A DNA stretch of 64,000 nt, from the NCBI RefSeq assembly GCF_048263965.1, contig NZ_JBLXDO010000001.1, positions 62,001 through 126,000 on the forward strand. The letters are read 5' to 3'. Shown in pieces: positions 49,133-58,024 of this stretch (the first letter of the stretch is position 1; each line of letters opens with the position of its first letter). Made by a program: the position numbers and the translations under genes. The notes beneath the pieces are model-generated. The model was not told the DNA's origin and ran no database searches. It saw only the letters and a program-made list of their open reading frames with translations. The stretch comes from Ferrimonas sp048263965 (GTDB lineage Bacteria; Pseudomonadota; Gammaproteobacteria; Enterobacterales; Shewanellaceae).

Positions 49133-49190
49133 GATCCCAGGGCGTCCCGGGACGATACTTAAGGGATCGGCCTTCGCTAAGGAGAGAGGG

Positions 49191-49811
49191 ATGCAGCCGC
49201 TGAACATGGCTTTCGACAAGCCTCTGGTGATCGACACCCATGCCCTGGCCTGGCAGGCCTCGCCCGCCCCCGGGGTATGGCGAAAACGGCTGGAGTGTGT
49301 AGCGGAAGAGCGGGGCCATGTCACCAGCATCGTGCGCTATGACCCAGGCAGTGCCTTTCCCAATCACGGCCATCCGGCCGGCGAAGAGTTGCTGGTGCTG
49401 GAGGGGGTCTTCAGTGATGAAAGCGGCCACTTCGGCGCTGGCAGCTACCTGAGGAATCCGCCCGGCAGTGGCCATGCTCCGGCCAGTGAATCTGGCTGTG
49501 TGCTCCTGGTGAAACTCTGTCAGTTCGCCGACGATGATGGCCAGTCCCTGGTGATTCCCGGCCTGTTGGGGGCGCCCTCACGTGAACTTCACCGCCACGG
49601 CTCAGAACGGGTCAGCTGGTTCAGGTTGAACCCCGGCGAGGGCTTGCCGGCGCAGCCCTTCTCCTGTGAATTTTTCCTAGTGGATGGCCTGCTGGAGGCA
49701 CCAGAGCATCGCATCTCGACGGGGTACTGGTGTCGCTTCCCCGCCGGACTGTGTCCGCCCTTGCGCGCCGAACAGCCCACTCTGGTGTGGCTGAAGGCTG
49801 GGCATTTTTAA
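49191..49811 (+). CDS. ChrR-like cupin-domain protein
   Basis: A 206-aa soluble protein with two cupin-like halves. The first has SIVRYDPGSAFPNHGHPAGEELLVLEGVFSDESG (H-x-H...E, ChrR-type) and SYLRNPPGSGHAP. ChrR cupins are anti-sigma factors, but the zinc-binding anti-sigma domain is absent here, so this is more likely a small-molecule or metal-binding cupin. It starts at an ATG behind AAGGAGAGAGGG. It follows the porin after a strong terminator, so it may have its own promoter. Confidence 0.82.
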   Translation: MQPLNMAFDKPLVIDTHALAWQASPAPGVWRKRLECVAEERGHVTSIVRYDPGSAFPNHGHPAGEELLVLEGVFSDESGHFGAGSYLRNPPGSGHAPASESGCVLLVKLCQFADDDGQSLVIPGLLGAPSRELHRHGSERVSWFRLNPGEGLPAQPFSCEFFLVDGLLEAPEHRISTGYWCRFPAGLCPPLRAEQPTLVWLKAGHF

Positions 49812-49843
49812 ACGATGGGGGGCGCTTGCGGCTTTTGGTTGCC

Positions 49844-49915
49844 TTAGATGGCCAGATACACTAGGGCGCCAAACAGCGCTCCAGCAATGAACATCATCAG
49901 TTTGCTCTTATCCAT
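49844..49915 (-). CDS. Putative 23-residue single-helix membrane microprotein
   Basis: A leftward frame ATG-to-TAA encodes MDKSKLMMFIAGALFGALVY followed by LAI: a short charged start then one hydrophobic helix with a small-xxx-small pattern (AGALFGA). The Shine-Dalgarno (GCGGG) is poor. It lies in a 338-bp gap otherwise holding only the prpF terminator. The composition is that of known bacterial one-helix microproteins, but coding is not proven. Confidence 0.4.
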   Translation of the reverse strand: MDKSKLMMFIAGALFGALVYLAI

Positions 49916-50104
49916 AACCCGCTCGTCGTATTGTCTCGGTAAATTGCTGCCATCAGTCTATTGGTAGTGGCATGGGGAGGCCAGTCATTATCGTTCAATT
50001 ATTTGATTTATAGGACTTTTTATTTTCTGTCACGGCGTTCCTGAATGCCGGCGGATGGCCATTACGCCTCCCTTGTTCCAGCCTGGCATGCCACCCGATT
50101 GGAC

Positions 50105-50129
50105 AAAAAATGCCCGGCGGTTGCCGGGC
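50105..50129 (-). terminator. Terminator of the prp operon
   Basis: On the minus strand GCCCGGC / GCCGGGC with a 4-nt loop is followed by ATTTTTTG, 21 bp after the prpF stop. Confidence 0.92.
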
Positions 50130-50149
50130 GGAAATTGGAAAGGAAAGGG

Positions 50150-51340
50150 TTACAGGGTGTCGCCTGGGACTCGCACCCAGCCCTCCATCAGCACCCGGGC
50201 GCTGCGGCTCATGATGGCGGAGTCCACCCGCCACTGACCGTTCTGCTGGCTGGCCTCGGCGCCCACCTTGAGGGTGCCCGAGGGGTGGCCGAAGCGCACG
50301 AAGCTGCGCTCGCCGCCACCGGCGGCCAGGTTCACCAGGGTGCCCGGGATGGCAGCGGCGGTGCCAATGGCCACGGCGGCGGTGCCCATCATGGCGTGGT
50401 GCAGCTTGCCCATGGACAGTGCCCGCACATTGAGGTCGATGCTGTCGGCGTCGATCCCCTTGCCGCTGGAGGCGGTGTAGCTTTTCGGTGGGGCGACGAA
50501 GGCGATCTTGGGAGTGTGCTGGCGACCAGCCGCTTCGCTTGCCTCCTTGATCAGCCCCATCCTGACGGCGCCGATGGCGCGCAGCGCCTCGAAACGCTCC
50601 AGGGCGGCGGGATCGGCGTTGATCGCCTCCTGCAGCTCGGTGCCGTCGTAACCCAGAGCCTCGGCATTGAGAAACAGGGTGGGGATGCCGGCGTTGATCA
50701 GGGTCGCTTCCAGCTTGCCCCCGGCGACCAGAGACTCGGGTACCTCCAGGGTATCCACCAGGTTGCCGGTGGGGAACATCGCCCCGTCGCCGTCGGCGGG
50801 ATCGAGGAAGCTGACCTCCACCTCGGCGGCGGGGAAGGTGACCCCATCCAGCTCAAAGTCGCCGGTCTCCTGCACCTGCCCCCCGGTGATGGGCACCTGG
50901 GCGATGATGGTCTTGTGGATGTTGGCCTGCCAGATCCGCACTGTGGCGATGCCGTTGTCCGGAATGCGGCTCGAGTTCACCAGACCATTGCTGATGGCAA
51001 AGGCCCCTACCGCGGCGGTGAGGTTGCCGCAGTTGCCACTCCAGTCGATAAAGGGCTTATCGATGGCCACTTGACCGAACAGGTAGTCCACGTCGTGGTC
51101 CGTCTGGGTGCTGCTGGCCAGGATCACCGTCTTACTGGTGCTGGAGGTGGCGCCGCCCATGCCGTCGGTGTGTTTGCCATAGGGATCCGGGCTGCCGATC
51201 ACCCTCAGCAGCAGGGCGTCCCGGGCCGGCCCTGGTTGCTGGGCGGCTTCCGGCAGGTCGCTGAGGCTGAAGAACACCCCCTTGCTGGTGCCGCCGCGCA
51301 TGTAGGTGGCGGGGATTCTGATTTGCGGTGGAAACGCCAT
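50150..51340 (-). CDS. prpF: 2-methylaconitate cis-trans isomerase PrpF
   Basis: A 396-aa isomerase of the diaminopimelate-epimerase fold that interconverts 2-methylaconitate isomers for AcnD in the 2-methylcitrate cycle. Landmarks: IPATYMRGGTSKGVFF at the N-terminus, GMGGATSSTSKTVIL, IDWSGNCGNLTAAVGAFAI and GTLKVGAEA near the end. Lys and Cys/Ser residues in these motifs form the active site in known PrpF. Last gene of the leftward prp operon, 58 bp after acnD. Confidence 0.95.
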   Translation of the reverse strand: MAFPPQIRIPATYMRGGTSKGVFFSLSDLPEAAQQPGPARDALLLRVIGSPDPYGKHTDGMGGATSSTSKTVILASSTQTDHDVDYLFGQVAIDKPFIDWSGNCGNLTAAVGAFAISNGLVNSSRIPDNGIATVRIWQANIHKTIIAQVPITGGQVQETGDFELDGVTFPAAEVEVSFLDPADGDGAMFPTGNLVDTLEVPESLVAGGKLEATLINAGIPTLFLNAEALGYDGTELQEAINADPAALERFEALRAIGAVRMGLIKEASEAAGRQHTPKIAFVAPPKSYTASSGKGIDADSIDLNVRALSMGKLHHAMMGTAAVAIGTAAAIPGTLVNLAAGGGERSFVRFGHPSGTLKVGAEASQQNGQWRVDSAIMSRSARVLMEGWVRVPGDTL

Positions 51341-51398
51341 GGTTTCTCCTTATACCGGGGCGCGGCAGGCCACGCCCCATAGCTTGCTCTGATTGGAT

Positions 51399-54011
51399 CT
51401 AGCTGGCCGCTTCCGAGGCTAGGAAGTCTTTGGCGAAACGTTGCAGTACGCCGCCCGCCTCATAGACGGAGACCTCTTCGGCGGTGTCCAGGCGACAGGT
51501 CACCGGAACCTCCAGGGTTTCGCCGTCAGCTCGGTGGATCAGCAGGGCCAAGGTGGCCTCCGGAGTGCGCTCGCCGATGACGTCGTAGGTCTCGCTGCCG
51601 TCCAGCCCCAGGGTCAGTCGGGTGGTGCCCGGCTTGAACTCCAGGGGCAGTACACCCATCCCCACCAGGTTGGTGCGGTGGATGCGCTCGAACCCCTCGG
51701 CGACGATCGCCTCAACCCCGGCCAGGCGTACCCCTTTGGCGGCCCAGTCGCGACTGGAGCCCTGACCGTAGTCGGCCCCGGCAACGATGATCAGCGGCTG
51801 TTTGCGATCCATGTAGGTTTCGATCGCCTCCCACATGCGGGTGACCCGACCCTCGGGCTCGATGCGAGCCAGGGAGCCCTGACGGATCTCACCCTGCTCA
51901 TCCCGGACCATCTCATTGAGCAGCTTGGGGTTGGCGAAGGTGGCCCGCTGGGCGGTGAGGTGATCGCCCCTGTGGGTGGCGTAGGAGTTAAAGTCCTCCT
52001 CAGGCAGACCCATCTTCGCCAGATACTCGCCGGCGGCGGAGCTGGCCAGGATGGCGTTGGAGGGTGAGAGGTGATCTGTGGTGATGTTGTCACCCAGCAC
52101 CGCCAGGGGGCGCATCCCTGTCAGGCTGCGCTCTCCGGCCAGGGCACCCTCCCAGTAGGGGGGCCGGCGGATGTAGGTGCTCATGGGGCGCCAGTCGTAC
52201 AGGGGATCGTTGTCCTCGCCATAGTCGACACTCAAATCGAACATGGGTTCGTACACCTGGCGGAACTGCTCCGGCTTCACATGCTGACCGACGATGGCGT
52301 CGATCTCCTCGTCCGTGGGCCAGAGATCCTTGAGGGTTACCGGATTGCCCTGTGGGTCATGGCCCAGCACATCCTGTTCGATGTCGAAACGCACGGTGCC
52401 GGCGATGGCGTAGGCCACCACCAGAGGCGGCGAGGCCAGGAATGCCTGCTTGGCGTAGGGGTGGATGCGGCCATCGAAGTTGCGGTTGCCGGACAGCACG
52501 GCGGTGGCGTACAGGTCGCGGTCGATGATCTCCTGCTGAATCACCGGATCCAGGGCTCCACTCATGCCGTTACAGGTGGTGCAGGCAAAGGCGACGATGC
52601 CAAAGCCCAGCTTCTCCAGTTCAGGCAGCAGTTCTGCTTCCTCCAGGTAAAGCTGAGCCACTTTGGAGCCTGGGGCGAAGGAGGATTTCACCCAGGGTTT
52701 GCGCACCAGCCCCAGTTCGTTGGCCTTCTTGGCCAGCAGACCGGCGGCCACCACGTTCCTGGGGTTGGAGGTGTTGGTGCAGCTGGTGATGGCGGCGATG
52801 ATCACCGCGCCGTCGGGCATCTTGCCCTCGGCCTCCTGGGCCTGGGCCGCAGCCAGATCGGTGGCGATGCCGCGAGCGGCCAGATCGGAGGTGGGCAGGC
52901 GGCGATGGGGGTTGGAGGGGCCAGCCATGTTGCGGCAGACGCTGGACAGATCGAACTCCAGCACCCGCTCATAGTCGGCCTCTGTCAGGTCCTCGGCCCA
53001 CAGCCCGCTGGTTTTGGCGTACTGCTCCACCAGTTTCACCTGCTCAGGATCCCGGCCGGTGAGGGTCAGGTAGTCCAGGGTCTGCTGGTCGATGTAGAAC
53101 ATGCCGGCGGTGGCGCCAAATTCCGGGGTCATGTTGGAGATGGTGGCGCGGTCGCCGATGGTGAGATCCGCGGCGCCATCACCGAAGAACTCCAGGTAGG
53201 CGGAGACCACCCGCTGCTGGCGCAGGAACTCGGTGATCGCCAGCACGATGTCGGTGGCGGTAATCCCAGGCTGACGCTTGCCGGTCAGGCGCACGCCGAC
53301 GATCTCCGGCAGGCGCATCATGGAGGCGCGCCCCAGCATCACGTTTTCCGCTTCCAGGCCACCCACGCCGATGGCGATCACCCCGAGGGCATCCACATGG
53401 GGGGTGTGGCTGTCGGTGCCGACACAGGTGTCGGGGAAGGCGACGCCGTCCCTGGACTGAATTACCGGGGACATCTTTTCCAGGTTGATCTGATGCATGA
53501 TGCCGTTGCCGGCGGGGATCACGTCAACGTTCTTGAAGGCGGTCTTGGTCCACTCGATAAAGTGGAATCGGTCCTCGTTGCGGCGATCCTCGATGGCGCG
53601 GTTCTTCTCAAACGCGTCCGGATCGAAGCCGGCGTGCTCCACCGCCAGTGAGTGGTCGACGATCAGCTGGGTGGGCACCACAGGATTGACCTTGGCGGGG
53701 TCGCCGCCCTGATCGGCAATGGCGTCACGCAGGCCGGCCAGATCCACCAGGGCGGTCTGGCCCAGGATGTCGTGGCACACCACCCGGGCCGGGTACCAGG
53801 GGAAGTCCAGGTCGCGCTTTCGGTGAATGATCTGGCCCAGGGCGTCGCCGAGTGTGGCCGGATCGCAGCGGCGCACCAGCTGCTCGGCCAGTACCCTGGA
53901 GGTGTAGGGCAGGGTGGCGTAGCTGCCCGGGACGATGGCCTCTACCGCGGCTTTGGTATCGAAGTAATCGAGGCCGGTGCCGGGCAGGGGTTTACGGAAT
54001 TCTGTGTTCAT
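51399..54011 (-). CDS. acnD: Fe/S-dependent 2-methylcitrate dehydratase AcnD
   Basis: An 870-aa aconitase-family enzyme dehydrating 2-methylcitrate to 2-methylaconitate, acting with PrpF in place of PrpD. The [4Fe-4S] ligands are in ITSCTNTSNP and FACTTCNGMSG. Other aconitase landmarks are CVGTDSHTPHVDALGVIAIGVGG, YGQGSSRDWAAKG and GNRNFDGR. Length and pairing with prpF distinguish AcnD from AcnA/AcnB. 62 bp downstream of prpC. Confidence 0.96.
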   Translation of the reverse strand: MNTEFRKPLPGTGLDYFDTKAAVEAIVPGSYATLPYTSRVLAEQLVRRCDPATLGDALGQIIHRKRDLDFPWYPARVVCHDILGQTALVDLAGLRDAIADQGGDPAKVNPVVPTQLIVDHSLAVEHAGFDPDAFEKNRAIEDRRNEDRFHFIEWTKTAFKNVDVIPAGNGIMHQINLEKMSPVIQSRDGVAFPDTCVGTDSHTPHVDALGVIAIGVGGLEAENVMLGRASMMRLPEIVGVRLTGKRQPGITATDIVLAITEFLRQQRVVSAYLEFFGDGAADLTIGDRATISNMTPEFGATAGMFYIDQQTLDYLTLTGRDPEQVKLVEQYAKTSGLWAEDLTEADYERVLEFDLSSVCRNMAGPSNPHRRLPTSDLAARGIATDLAAAQAQEAEGKMPDGAVIIAAITSCTNTSNPRNVVAAGLLAKKANELGLVRKPWVKSSFAPGSKVAQLYLEEAELLPELEKLGFGIVAFACTTCNGMSGALDPVIQQEIIDRDLYATAVLSGNRNFDGRIHPYAKQAFLASPPLVVAYAIAGTVRFDIEQDVLGHDPQGNPVTLKDLWPTDEEIDAIVGQHVKPEQFRQVYEPMFDLSVDYGEDNDPLYDWRPMSTYIRRPPYWEGALAGERSLTGMRPLAVLGDNITTDHLSPSNAILASSAAGEYLAKMGLPEEDFNSYATHRGDHLTAQRATFANPKLLNEMVRDEQGEIRQGSLARIEPEGRVTRMWEAIETYMDRKQPLIIVAGADYGQGSSRDWAAKGVRLAGVEAIVAEGFERIHRTNLVGMGVLPLEFKPGTTRLTLGLDGSETYDVIGERTPEATLALLIHRADGETLEVPVTCRLDTAEEVSVYEAGGVLQRFAKDFLASEAAS

Positions 54012-54073
54012 AGTCTCTACCCAAAGAGTGAAATCCGGGCCGCCGGACGGCGGCCCACTGGGCTGGGTGCGGC

Positions 54074-55198
54074 TTAGCGCTGGCTCAGCTCGGGTACACT
54101 GCGAGGCTCTTCGCCTGTGTAGTCCGCGCTCGGGCGGATGATGCGGTTGTTGGCTCGCTGCTCCATCACGTGGGCGGCCCAGCCGGTCAGGCGGGAGCAG
54201 ACGAAGATGGGGGTGAACAGCTTGGTGGGGATCCCCATGAAGTGATAGGCGGAGGCGTGGAAGAAGTCGGCGTTACAGAACAGCTTCTTCTCCTGCCACA
54301 TCAGATCTTCACAGGCCACAGACACCCGGTAGAGGCGGTCGTCGCCGTACTCTTCCGCCAGCTTGGCAGACCAGCCCTTGATGATGGCGTTCCTGGGGTC
54401 GGACTCGCGGTAGATGGCGTGGCCGAAGCCCATGATCTTCTCTTTGTTGACCAGCTTCTGTTTGAGGATATTGATGGCGTCCTGCTCATCCTTCATATCC
54501 TCGATAAGCTCCATGGCCGCCTCGTTGGCACCGCCATGCAGGGGGCCACGCAGGGAGCCGATGGCACCGGTAACACAGGAGTGCATGTCGGACAGGGTGG
54601 AGGCACACACCCGGGCGGTGAAGGTAGAGGCGTTAAACTCGTGCTCCGCGTAGAGGATCAGGGAGACGTCCATCACCTTGGCGTGCAGCTCGCTGGGGGC
54701 CTTGCCGTGCAGCAAGCGCAGGAAGTGGGCACCGATCTGCTCATCCTCGGTTTCGGTGACGATGCGAACGCCGTCGTGGCTGTAGCGGTACCAGTAGCAG
54801 ATGATGGAAGGGAAGGCCGCCAGCAGACGATCGGCCATCTCACCCTGCTGGTCGAAGCTTTCCTCGGTCTCCAGGTTGCCCAGCATGGAGCAGCCGGTAC
54901 GCATCACGTCCATGGGGTGGGCGCTCGCGGGGATCTGTTCCAGTACGGTTTTCAGGGGCTGAGGCAGGCCGCGCAGATTCTTCAGCTTCTGGCGGTAGGC
55001 GGTTAACTCCTCTGCGTTGGGCAGGTGCCCCTTGAGCAGCAGGTGAGCCACCTCTTCGAAGCTGACCTTGTCCGCCAGTTCGGCGATGTCGTAGCCGCGG
55101 TAGGTGAGTCCGGTGCCGGACTTGCCAACGGTACAGAGGGCGGTTTCACCGGCGCTTTGGCCGCGGAGGCCGGCGCCTCCAAGTGCTTTATCTACCAT
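54074..55198 (-). CDS. prpC: 2-methylcitrate synthase PrpC
   Basis: A 374-aa citrate-synthase-family enzyme condensing propionyl-CoA with oxaloacetate. Visible: LTYRGYDIAELA, catalytic histidine segments (LHGGANEAAM and MGFGHAIYRESDPRN), and VYPxADF-like HASAYHFMGIPTKLFTPIFVCSR near the C-terminus. It starts at an ATG behind GGAAAG, 44 bp after prpB. Confidence 0.95.
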   Translation of the reverse strand: MVDKALGGAGLRGQSAGETALCTVGKSGTGLTYRGYDIAELADKVSFEEVAHLLLKGHLPNAEELTAYRQKLKNLRGLPQPLKTVLEQIPASAHPMDVMRTGCSMLGNLETEESFDQQGEMADRLLAAFPSIICYWYRYSHDGVRIVTETEDEQIGAHFLRLLHGKAPSELHAKVMDVSLILYAEHEFNASTFTARVCASTLSDMHSCVTGAIGSLRGPLHGGANEAAMELIEDMKDEQDAINILKQKLVNKEKIMGFGHAIYRESDPRNAIIKGWSAKLAEEYGDDRLYRVSVACEDLMWQEKKLFCNADFFHASAYHFMGIPTKLFTPIFVCSRLTGWAAHVMEQRANNRIIRPSADYTGEEPRSVPELSQR

Positions 55199-55242
55199 GA
55201 TTCTTTCCTTCTCTCCTGAAGTTGCTCTTTGGACTGGATGGG

Positions 55243-56127
55243 TTACGCCTTGCTGTCGGCGAACAGCTGATCCAGTTTCTGTTCGTAGTCGTGATAGCCG
55301 AGGAATTTGTACAGGTCCATGCGGGTCTGCATATTCTCAACCTGACTGCGCTGATGGCCATCGGTCTTAAGGGCCTCATAGACGTTGAGGGCGGCGGCGT
55401 TGGCGGCGCGGAAGGCGGACAGAGGGTAGAGCACCATGTCGGCGCCAGCCTCAAACAGCTCCTCTTTGCCGAACAGTTCGGTCTTACCGAACTCGGTCAT
55501 GTTGGCCAGGATGGGCGCCTTTACCTGGGCCTTGAACTGACGGTAGTGATCCAGCTCGGTCAGGGCTTCGGCGAAGATCATGTCGGCTCCCGCCTCCAGA
55601 TAGGCCTGAGCCCGCTCGATGCCGCTCTCCAGTCCTTCGACCGCCACCGCGTCGGTGCGGGCCATGATGACGAAACTGTCGTCGCGACGGGCATCCACTG
55701 CCGCTTTGATGCGGTCGCACATCTCCTCCACGCTCACCACTGCCTTGTTGGGGCGGTGGCCACAACGCTTCTGAGCCACCTGATCTTCCATGTGCACTGC
55801 GGCCACGTCGGCACGTTCGAATTCACGGATGGTGCGGGCGATGTTGAAGGCGCCACCCCAACCGGTGTCGATGTCCACCAGCAGAGGGAGGTCGGTGGCG
55901 GCGGTGATGCGGCTGGCGTCGATGACCACGTCGTTCATGGAGGTCATACCCAGATCCGGCAGGCCGAAGGAGGCGTTGGCCACCCCCGCACCGGAGAGGT
56001 ATAGGGCCTGGTGGCCGCTCTGTTCGGCCATCAGGGCCATGTAGGCGTTGATGGTGCCAACGATCTGCAGCGGCTTGGCGTTGGCTACGGCGTCGCGAAA
56101 GCGCTGGCCCGGGGTTGGGATGGTCAT
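55243..56127 (-). CDS. prpB: 2-methylisocitrate lyase PrpB
   Basis: A 294-aa isocitrate-lyase-superfamily enzyme that cleaves 2-methylisocitrate to pyruvate and succinate. The active-site loop KRCGHRP is present, with metal-binding DIDTGWGGAFNIARTI and EDQVAQKRCG segments and ARTDAVAVEGLE. The start overlaps the GntR stop by 4 bp (ATGA), so the regulator and lyase are co-translated. Confidence 0.96.
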   Translation of the reverse strand: MTIPTPGQRFRDAVANAKPLQIVGTINAYMALMAEQSGHQALYLSGAGVANASFGLPDLGMTSMNDVVIDASRITAATDLPLLVDIDTGWGGAFNIARTIREFERADVAAVHMEDQVAQKRCGHRPNKAVVSVEEMCDRIKAAVDARRDDSFVIMARTDAVAVEGLESGIERAQAYLEAGADMIFAEALTELDHYRQFKAQVKAPILANMTEFGKTELFGKEELFEAGADMVLYPLSAFRAANAAALNVYEALKTDGHQRSQVENMQTRMDLYKFLGYHDYEQKLDQLFADSKA

Positions 56128-56798
56128 CCTGAAATCTCCTCCATTTGGTTTCTCAGTACCCGCTCTGTGTTGGCGCGGCCAGATTCGATGTGGCGGCGCA
56201 TCAGCAGGGCGGCAAGCTCACCATCGCCGTCGGCGATGGCGTCCAGAATTCGTCGGTGTTGGGCCAGGGCTTCCATGGGGCGGCGACCGCTGCTGCACTG
56301 GTTACGGTACATCTGCAGCAGGTGATAGAGATCGTCGGTCAGGGTGTGAATCAGGGTCTGGTTACCACTGGCGTGAATGATGCCCAGGTGAAAATCGATG
56401 TCGTCAAACAGGGCGTAGTCGCCGCTCTGGTCGGTGAACACCTTCTCCTGACGTTTGAGCAGCAGCTGTAGCTGGGCCAATTGGCTGGCGCTGATGCGGC
56501 TGGCGGCCAGGCGACAGGCCATCGCCTCAAGTTCGGCCCGAACCTGATAGAGGTCTCCCAGCTCTTCCGGAGTCAGTTGGGCGACCCGGGCACCGATGTG
56601 AGGGGCTTTAACCACCAGGCGGCGTCGCTCCAGCTTCTGCAGGGCTTCCCGCAGTGGACCCCGGCTGACGCCGTAGCGAGCGGCCAACTCCTGTTCATTG
56701 ATCTTGCTGCCGGCCGAGATCTCGCCCTGGACAATGGCCACTTGCAGCTTATGAGCCAGTTGGTCTGCCAGGGTCAGTTGACGTTGGGAATTGCTCAT
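56124..56798 (-). CDS. GntR-family regulator of the prp operon
   Basis: A 224-aa FadR/FCD-type regulator. Winged helix: LADQLAHKLQVAIVQGEISAGSKINEQELAARYGVSRGPLREALQKLERRRLV. The FCD ligand domain has metal-type residues (YQVRAELEAMACRLAA, DFHLGIIHASGN, HRRILDAIADGD). First gene of GntR-prpB-prpC-acnD-prpF, replacing the sigma-54 PrpR of enterics. I use the ATG at 56798 (MSNSQRQL), the usual N-terminus; an in-frame start at 56831 cannot be excluded. Three TTGTCRACAA boxes upstream are likely its operators. Confidence 0.93.
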   Translation of the reverse strand: MSNSQRQLTLADQLAHKLQVAIVQGEISAGSKINEQELAARYGVSRGPLREALQKLERRRLVVKAPHIGARVAQLTPEELGDLYQVRAELEAMACRLAASRISASQLAQLQLLLKRQEKVFTDQSGDYALFDDIDFHLGIIHASGNQTLIHTLTDDLYHLLQMYRNQCSSGRRPMEALAQHRRILDAIADGDGELAALLMRRHIESGRANTERVLRNQMEEISG

Positions 56799-56853
56799 GA
56801 TCAAAAAAGCACCAAGTGAGACGTGGGTCACAGCTTGGGCGCATTTCGATCGA

Positions 56854-57028
56854 TTGTCAACAATGTGTTAACTTAGACGTTAGTGTAACCTGAGTGATGT
56901 TCAGCGGCGCTTTTTGCGCTAAGTTGTTGTCTTTATTTGCTAATTATTATTTTTGAATCGGGATGAAAATCAAGGTGAGAAATATTTATCTGTGTTTTAT
57001 TGTCAACAACCTGTGGCGTTGTCGACAA
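56854..57028. promoter_or_regulatory. Three TTGTCRACAA operators upstream of the prp operon
   Basis: TTGTCAACAA at 56854-56863 and 57000-57009 and TTGTCGACAA at 57019-57028, each a 10-bp (near-)perfect palindrome of the form bound by FCD-type GntR proteins. The last two are 19 bp apart, the first 146 bp away and 56 bp from the regulator start codon. The set suggests cooperative or looping autorepression by the prp GntR protein. Confidence 0.82.
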
Positions 57029-57041
57029 TGGACCAGGATCA

Positions 57042-57067
57042 AAAAAGGCTCCCTGAGGAGCCTTTTT
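57042..57067. terminator. Terminator after the acyltransferase gene at 57083
   Basis: AAAAAGGCTCC / GGAGCCTTTTT, a perfect 11-bp stem with a CTGA loop, 15 bp after the leftward stop. A/T tracts on both sides. Confidence 0.93.
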
Positions 57068-57082
57068 CTTTTGGGTTTAGAG

Positions 57083-58021
57083 TTATTTTGACGCCAGTGC
57101 TCGATAGAAGCCTGGGGCGGAGGCATGTTCCTGCAGCAGCTGTTCAATCTTGAGGTCCTTCTCCTGCCACAGCTCGTTCAGCCAGCGCTGAAATTCAACC
57201 CGGTACTCCTTATCCTGGTCGTAGTCCCCCTGGGGGACTTCGGACATGGGGATGACCCGGACGTCGACGGCGATGGTGTCCAGCTCGCCGCCAAGCAGGG
57301 AGGCCATGATCTTATCCCGGGCGCCGGGGTAGACGATGGTCAGGTCGACCACATGGCGGAACTGGTCGCCCAGGGTGGACATGGCAAAGGCGATGCCGCC
57401 CGCCTTGGGTTTCAGCAGATACCGGTAGGGGCTGCGTTGCCGCTTATGCTTTTCCGGGGTGAGCCGGGAGCCCTCAATGAAGTTGATCACCGAGGTGGGG
57501 ATATCCCGGAACTTGGCGCACGCCTTGCGGGTGGTTTCGATGTCCTTACCCTTGAGTTTGGGGTTTTTGGCCACCTGGGACTTGGAGTAGCGGCGCATAA
57601 AGGGCATATCCAGGGCCCAGCAGGCCATGCCCATCAGCGGAATGTAGATCAGCTGATGCTTGAGGAAGAACTTCAGCATGGGGATCTTGTCCCGCAGCAC
57701 GATAGAGACCACAAAGATGTCGGCCCAGCTCATGTGGTTGGAGAGCACCAGGTACCACCCTTGGGGGCTGAGCCGGTCATCCAGGCCGGTGATGTTCCAG
57801 CGGGTGCGGGTGGTCAGGCCGAAGATGGCGTGGTTGAGCACCACCCAGTATCTCATGCAGCCATTGGCCATGGCCGACAGCTTGAGTCGCGCCGCCCTGA
57901 TGGGCAGCACCAGCTTGAGCAGGGCCAGCATCAGGATCAGGGTGCTCCAAAGCGCTATGTTCAACGCCGCCAGGGTGGCGTTTAGCAAAAACAGCACGGG
58001 GCTGGGAAGAAAATTCAACAT
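57083..58021 (-). CDS. 1-acyl-glycerol-3-phosphate-type acyltransferase, paralogue 1
   Basis: A 312-aa membrane-anchored LPLAT-family protein. An N-terminal hydrophobic segment (about residues 5-40) precedes the catalytic motif SNHMSWADIFVV (H-x4-D) and NFIEGSRLTPEKHKRQ (the EGSR/T phosphate-binding block). It resembles YihG-like acyltransferases of phospholipid synthesis. It lies 3 bp downstream of a homologous gene. Confidence 0.9.
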   Translation of the reverse strand: MLNFLPSPVLFLLNATLAALNIALWSTLILMLALLKLVLPIRAARLKLSAMANGCMRYWVVLNHAIFGLTTRTRWNITGLDDRLSPQGWYLVLSNHMSWADIFVVSIVLRDKIPMLKFFLKHQLIYIPLMGMACWALDMPFMRRYSKSQVAKNPKLKGKDIETTRKACAKFRDIPTSVINFIEGSRLTPEKHKRQRSPYRYLLKPKAGGIAFAMSTLGDQFRHVVDLTIVYPGARDKIMASLLGGELDTIAVDVRVIPMSEVPQGDYDQDKEYRVEFQRWLNELWQEKDLKIEQLLQEHASAPGFYRALASK

Positions 58022-58024
58022 AGT

